NCBI GenBank assembly: GCA_017532885.1
Contig: JAFXIS010000029.1
Location: 1 to 64,000, forward strand
Direction: 5' to 3'
Length of the DNA: 64,000 nt
Origin: Alistipes sp.
GTDB taxonomy: Bacteria; Bacteroidota; Bacteroidia; Bacteroidales; Rikenellaceae
Numbering within the stretch: the stretch's first letter is position 1; every line of letters starts with the position of its first letter. The position numbers and the translations under genes were made by a program. The notes below the pieces were generated by a model that made no database searches, was not told the DNA's origin, and was given only the letters and a program-made list of their open reading frames with translations. Shown here piece after piece: positions 60,781-64,000 of this stretch.

Positions 60781-63510
60781 ATGAAAAAGTTATTCCTTTT
60801 GCAATCATTTTGCTTGGCGCTGATATTTTCGGCATGTACCAACGACAATACCGAGCAGACTCCAACGGTGGTGGCTACACCTACCAATATCAAGGCTTAC
60901 GACGGATGTGGGCGCGTGAGGATTCTGTGGTCGCAAAACTCCGACGATGCCATAGCAAAGACCATGATTTATTGGAACGACCGCAACGGCAGCGCTACAC
61001 ATACGCCAAAGCAGACATCGCAGCAGGGTATTGTACGCGACTCGATTGATATTAAAGAGATTTTGGAGGGTGTATATACCTTTGAGATTGTGAATTATGA
61101 TGCCAAGAATAACCCCTCTGAGGCAAAGACCATTCAGGCTCAAGTCTATGGCGAGGATTACATCGCCGAATTGGCGACACGCCCCATCGAGGAGCTGGTG
61201 TTCAACAAGTTCCGTAGCACTGCAACAATCAATTGGCAGGAGGGATGGAATCAGGGTCTTGGTACCGAGGTACAGTACGCCGACGAGGATGCTTCAGTTT
61301 GGGTTAAGAACAGCGACTCGACAACCGAGATATCGCCTGCCGAGGTGGGTGCGGAATTGACTATTCGTACACTCTACTGCCCCACAAATTGCCTCGACAC
61401 AATGCGTAGCGCGCCCGTAAAACGCAAAGTCGAGGCCGCGCCGGTGGTATTGTTTGAGCCGAGCGAGGCAAAGGGCTACGACGGCTACAAACGAGTGAAA
61501 TTGATGTGGTCGCAGGATGTGGAGTCCGACCTACATAAGACCTCTATCATTTGGGGATTAACCGAGGACCAAGCATGCGAAAAGATATTCAATCGTGAGG
61601 CAGAGAGTGGCTTGCAGCGCGATTCGATTTACATAGACCTTCCTGAGGGCGAATACACCTTCACTCTCACCAACATGGATGCCGAGGGCAACGCTACGGA
61701 GCCTATCGAGGTAAAGGCAAAGGCTTATGGCGAAGAGTATGTCGCAGAGCTCGAAACACGCCCCGTAGCAGAGATTGAGTATAAGGCAACTATTTCACGC
61801 GCCACACTGACATTCGACACTTGGGACAAGGGTTTGGATACCGAGTTGCGTTATACCCGCACCAACGGCCAGGAGGTTGTTTCCATTCTCGCGAATGATA
61901 ACAATACCGCCGTTTGCAACAATATCGACAAGGGCACAGCTATTGAGATTCGTTCACGCTACTGCCCCGAGAATTGCATCGACACAATGCGCTCGGCAGT
62001 CGTAACGAAATATACCCCCAAGACCATATTGGCCAAGCCGAGCGAGGCGAAAGGTTACGACGGCTACAAGCGCGTAAAGCTGATGTGGTCGCAAGATGTG
62101 GCAACCGACCTCCATAAGACCACCATTTCATGGGGCTCGGCCGAGGAGCAGCGATGCGAAAAGGTGTTCAATCGCGAGGCTGAGGGTAGCTTGCAGCGCG
62201 ATTCGATTTACATCGACCTGCCCGAAGGCGAATACACCTTCACTCTCACCAACATGGATGCCGAGGGTAACGCCGCAGAGCCTGTCGAGGTTAAGGCGAA
62301 GGCTTACGGCGAGGAGTATGTCGCAAAGCTCGAAACGCGCCCCGTGACAAACTTCACATATCAGGAGAGTATTTCTCGCGCCAATCTGACATTTGCCTCA
62401 TGGAACAAGGGCTTGGATACCGAGGTGCGCTATACCCGCACTAACGGACAGGAGGTTGTAGCCATAATTGCGAATAGCAATAACACCACAAGCTGCAACA
62501 ATATCGGCGGAGGCTCTGCTATCGAGATTCGCTCGCGCTTCTGCCCCGAAAACTGCATCGACACAATGCGCTCGGCTCTCATAACGAAAGTTACGCCTCA
62601 GTCAATCAGCGTCAGCATGAAGGTTATGCAGCTCAATGTAAAGAACGGCATGATTGGATTCTTATATGGCATGTGGGACAGCCGCAAAGCCGGCATCGTA
62701 AACTTCCTCAAGAGCGAGGCTCCCGACTTTATAGGTTTGCAGGAGCTGGGATATGGAAGTGGCAACAGCGACTACTACACCTATATTTTAAGTGGCATGG
62801 GCTCGAACTATGCCGGCGTAAAATATGAGCGCAACACCGCGGCCGAGGGTAATGCCATACTCTATCGCAAGGATAAGTTCGACCTGATAAAAGAGGGTCG
62901 ATTCTGGCTGTGCAACACTCCCGATAGCCCCGCAAAGCACTCGGTAACCATCGGCTCAACGACCTACACGGCGAACTATGAGCGCATTGCCGTATGGGGT
63001 ATCTTCCGCGACAAGACGACGGGCAAGGAGTTTTATGTAACGACTACCCACCTCGACAACAGCAATACGGCCGACGATAAGAGTAGCGACTGGCGCGTAT
63101 ATCCCGTGCTTTGGGAGCAGGGCCAGATACTCGTAAACAACACCAATGCGAATGCGAACTATGGCTCGAGCGATGCTGCGGGTCGTCGCCCGATAATCCT
63201 AACGGGCGATATGAACTGCAACTACAACGAAGAGCCGATGAAGAACATCGTGAACAATGGTTACAAAGACACCTGGGATATAGCCCAAAGCAAGAGCTGC
63301 CCCGATGCGTCATGTCCTCGAAGCACTATGAGCGAGGCAAAATCATCGGCGGCACAGAAGCCATATTCATGCTTCGACCATATATTTGTTGGCGGAGGCG
63401 TAATCCCCACCGTCATGAAGCACACGATTCACCCTCCGAAGTTTGAGGGCACTCACCTCTCGGACCACAATGCCGTATCGGTAGAGATTAAGTATACTTT
63501 CTCGGAATAG
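60781..63510 (+). CDS. Lipoprotein with three DUF4998-like repeats and an endonuclease/exonuclease/phosphatase domain
   Basis: This 909-residue exported lipoprotein (Cys near residue 19, IFSACTNDN) has three tandem units of about 193 residues beginning at YDG near residues 40, 233 and 426 (GRVRILWSQ; RVKLMWSQDV twice), matching DUF4998. The C-terminal domain (613-909) is a DNase I/sphingomyelinase-type phosphoesterase with Glu655 (GLQEL), TTTHLD, Asp810 (LTGDMNCN) and Asp895-His896 (LSDHNAV). It probably cleaves a phosphodiester outside the cell; the substrate is unknown. Units 2 and 3 are nearly identical even in DNA. Confidence 0.88.
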   Translation: MKKLFLLQSFCLALIFSACTNDNTEQTPTVVATPTNIKAYDGCGRVRILWSQNSDDAIAKTMIYWNDRNGSATHTPKQTSQQGIVRDSIDIKEILEGVYTFEIVNYDAKNNPSEAKTIQAQVYGEDYIAELATRPIEELVFNKFRSTATINWQEGWNQGLGTEVQYADEDASVWVKNSDSTTEISPAEVGAELTIRTLYCPTNCLDTMRSAPVKRKVEAAPVVLFEPSEAKGYDGYKRVKLMWSQDVESDLHKTSIIWGLTEDQACEKIFNREAESGLQRDSIYIDLPEGEYTFTLTNMDAEGNATEPIEVKAKAYGEEYVAELETRPVAEIEYKATISRATLTFDTWDKGLDTELRYTRTNGQEVVSILANDNNTAVCNNIDKGTAIEIRSRYCPENCIDTMRSAVVTKYTPKTILAKPSEAKGYDGYKRVKLMWSQDVATDLHKTTISWGSAEEQRCEKVFNREAEGSLQRDSIYIDLPEGEYTFTLTNMDAEGNAAEPVEVKAKAYGEEYVAKLETRPVTNFTYQESISRANLTFASWNKGLDTEVRYTRTNGQEVVAIIANSNNTTSCNNIGGGSAIEIRSRFCPENCIDTMRSALITKVTPQSISVSMKVMQLNVKNGMIGFLYGMWDSRKAGIVNFLKSEAPDFIGLQELGYGSGNSDYYTYILSGMGSNYAGVKYERNTAAEGNAILYRKDKFDLIKEGRFWLCNTPDSPAKHSVTIGSTTYTANYERIAVWGIFRDKTTGKEFYVTTTHLDNSNTADDKSSDWRVYPVLWEQGQILVNNTNANANYGSSDAAGRRPIILTGDMNCNYNEEPMKNIVNNGYKDTWDIAQSKSCPDASCPRSTMSEAKSSAAQKPYSCFDHIFVGGGVIPTVMKHTIHPPKFEGTHLSDHNAVSVEIKYTFSE

Positions 63511-63540
63511 GGATAACGGATAATACCAATACAATACAGA

Positions 63541-63577
63541 GGGTGTCCAACCGCATGGGTTGCGACACCTTTTTTCG
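63541..63577 (+). terminator. Terminator of the EEP lipoprotein
   Basis: GGTGTCCAACC pairs with GGTTGCGACACC (one bulge) and runs into six T. The rest of the spacer to 63817 holds only weak traces of repeats (CATAACAAGAG at 63589). Confidence 0.8.
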
Positions 63578-63773
63578 TAGATAAACGGCATAACAAGAGT
63601 CGTCTTAGGGGCTGCCTGCAAGCCGAAAAACACCGTTTACCCGGGATGTAAACCGACACTTTTCAATAAGACCCATGCCGAAAGACAGCTATCAAGCGCA
63701 AGGCGCATATATTTATGACTCAATGCGTTATACTATCGACCAAATGTGTTATCATAATACCGAATCGGCATTT

Positions 63774-63781
63774 TATCTTTG
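63774..63781 (+). promoter_or_regulatory. -7 box of the last lipoprotein gene
   Basis: TATCTTTG lies 36 bases before the ATG at 63818; no good -33 element. Confidence 0.5.
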
Positions 63782-63817
63782 CAATGAAACCTTTTAACAA
63801 CTTAAAACTTTAATCTT

Positions 63818-64000
63818 ATGAAACACATTTTATCTATTTTGGCAAGCGTGGGAGCACTTCTCCTTGCTTCGTGTAGCGACTCTATGCTCGACGACTCTCA
63901 ACTGGGCAACGCATCCGCAACGCGCTCCACGCAAGCAACGCTCAACATGGAGCTGATGCAGTTCAATATCAAATCGGCACGCCCCATCGAGCCAAGCGGC
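63818..64000 (+). CDS. Lipoprotein, partial (cut by the window end)
   Basis: The first 61 residues show a lipoprotein signal (MKHILSILASVGALLLASC, Cys19) and then NMELMQFNIKSARPIEPSG. MELMQFNIK resembles the start of the phosphoesterase domain of the preceding protein (MKVMQLNVK), so this may be a second EEP-type lipoprotein without the DUF4998 repeats. That is inference from nine residues. Confidence 0.7.
   Translation, partial: MKHILSILASVGALLLASCSDSMLDDSQLGNASATRSTQATLNMELMQFNIKSARPIEPSG

Noticed and set aside
63585..63700. Further family A copy
   Set aside because: CATAACAAGAG and ATGCCGAAAGA are present, but the order and pairing arms are lost. At most it is a decayed remnant.

Overview
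The window looks like chromosomal DNA of a gut-type Bacteroidales bacterium. An Alistipes/Rikenellaceae-like genus is my guess, not something the sequence proves. The evidence is a SusC/SusD pair, NigD-like and other Bacteroidales lipoproteins, families such as DUF3127, DUF4837, DUF4924 and DUF6562-like, a class A RNase P RNA, and promoters of the Bacteroidetes form (TAnnTTTG with TTTG about 19-21 bases upstream) before many genes. I see no rRNA, tRNA, CRISPR array, prophage or complete insertion sequence. All alignments and repeat comparisons were made by eye.

Layout. 1-4.6 kb: SusC/SusD glycan uptake pair. 4.7-9.6 kb: branching enzyme, tpiA, lysS. 10-13.3 kb: large beta-helix surface lipoprotein with a long structured leader. 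13.7-18.1 kb: greA, DUF4837 lipoprotein, a small exported protein, a NodB deacetylase, ubiX, efp. 18.2-21.4 kb: two tandem TIR-domain proteins with lectin-like DUF1566-type C-termini. 21.7-23.3 kb: superoxide dismutase and a zeta-toxin-like kinase with a small partner. 23.3-31.6 kb (minus strand): DPP IV, an unknown protein, glucosaminidase-LysM, uvrB, pgi. 31.9-38.7 kb: rod-shape operon mreB-mreC-mreD-mrdA-rodA plus a CaCA exchanger. 38.8-46.7 kb: NigD-like protein, DUF3127, aspS, tadA, TPR protein, fRMsr-like GAF protein, pepD, DUF4924. 46.8-52.3 kb: rpmH, a Stealth phosphotransferase, and a minus-strand lipA-lipB-recJ-rnpB series. 52.3-60.6 kb: apt, a small barrel protein behind a poly-G promoter, ileS, a DksA-like protein, and surE with a two-component pair. 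60.7-64 kb: a DUF4998-repeat/endonuclease-phosphatase lipoprotein and the start of another lipoprotein.

Most genes are housekeeping. The unusual material is of two kinds. First, the TIR pair: one protein has TIR, coiled coil, one membrane segment, a long charged helix and a lectin-fold-like domain, and resembles a membrane receptor with a cytosolic TIR domain; its neighbour lacks the membrane segment. Second, the intergenic spacers carry several families of short structured repeats. Family A (about 120 bp, self-complementary ends, internal hairpins whose arms appear to co-vary) lies directly after the stop codons of lysS, sod, pgi and the fRMsr gene, always in the same orientation to the gene. 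Family B is MITE-like with CGTCATGCCACA ends (three copies). Family C is a 37-38 bp GTCAYTCTGAG module. Family D is fold-back arrays of 9-bp TTAGGGAnT units. They pile up in the same spacers, notably 21.35-21.77 kb and 29.4-30.3 kb. Smaller points of interest are a G9 tract inside a promoter spacer, a recJ-rnpB junction of four bases, and a probably leaderless uvrB mRNA.
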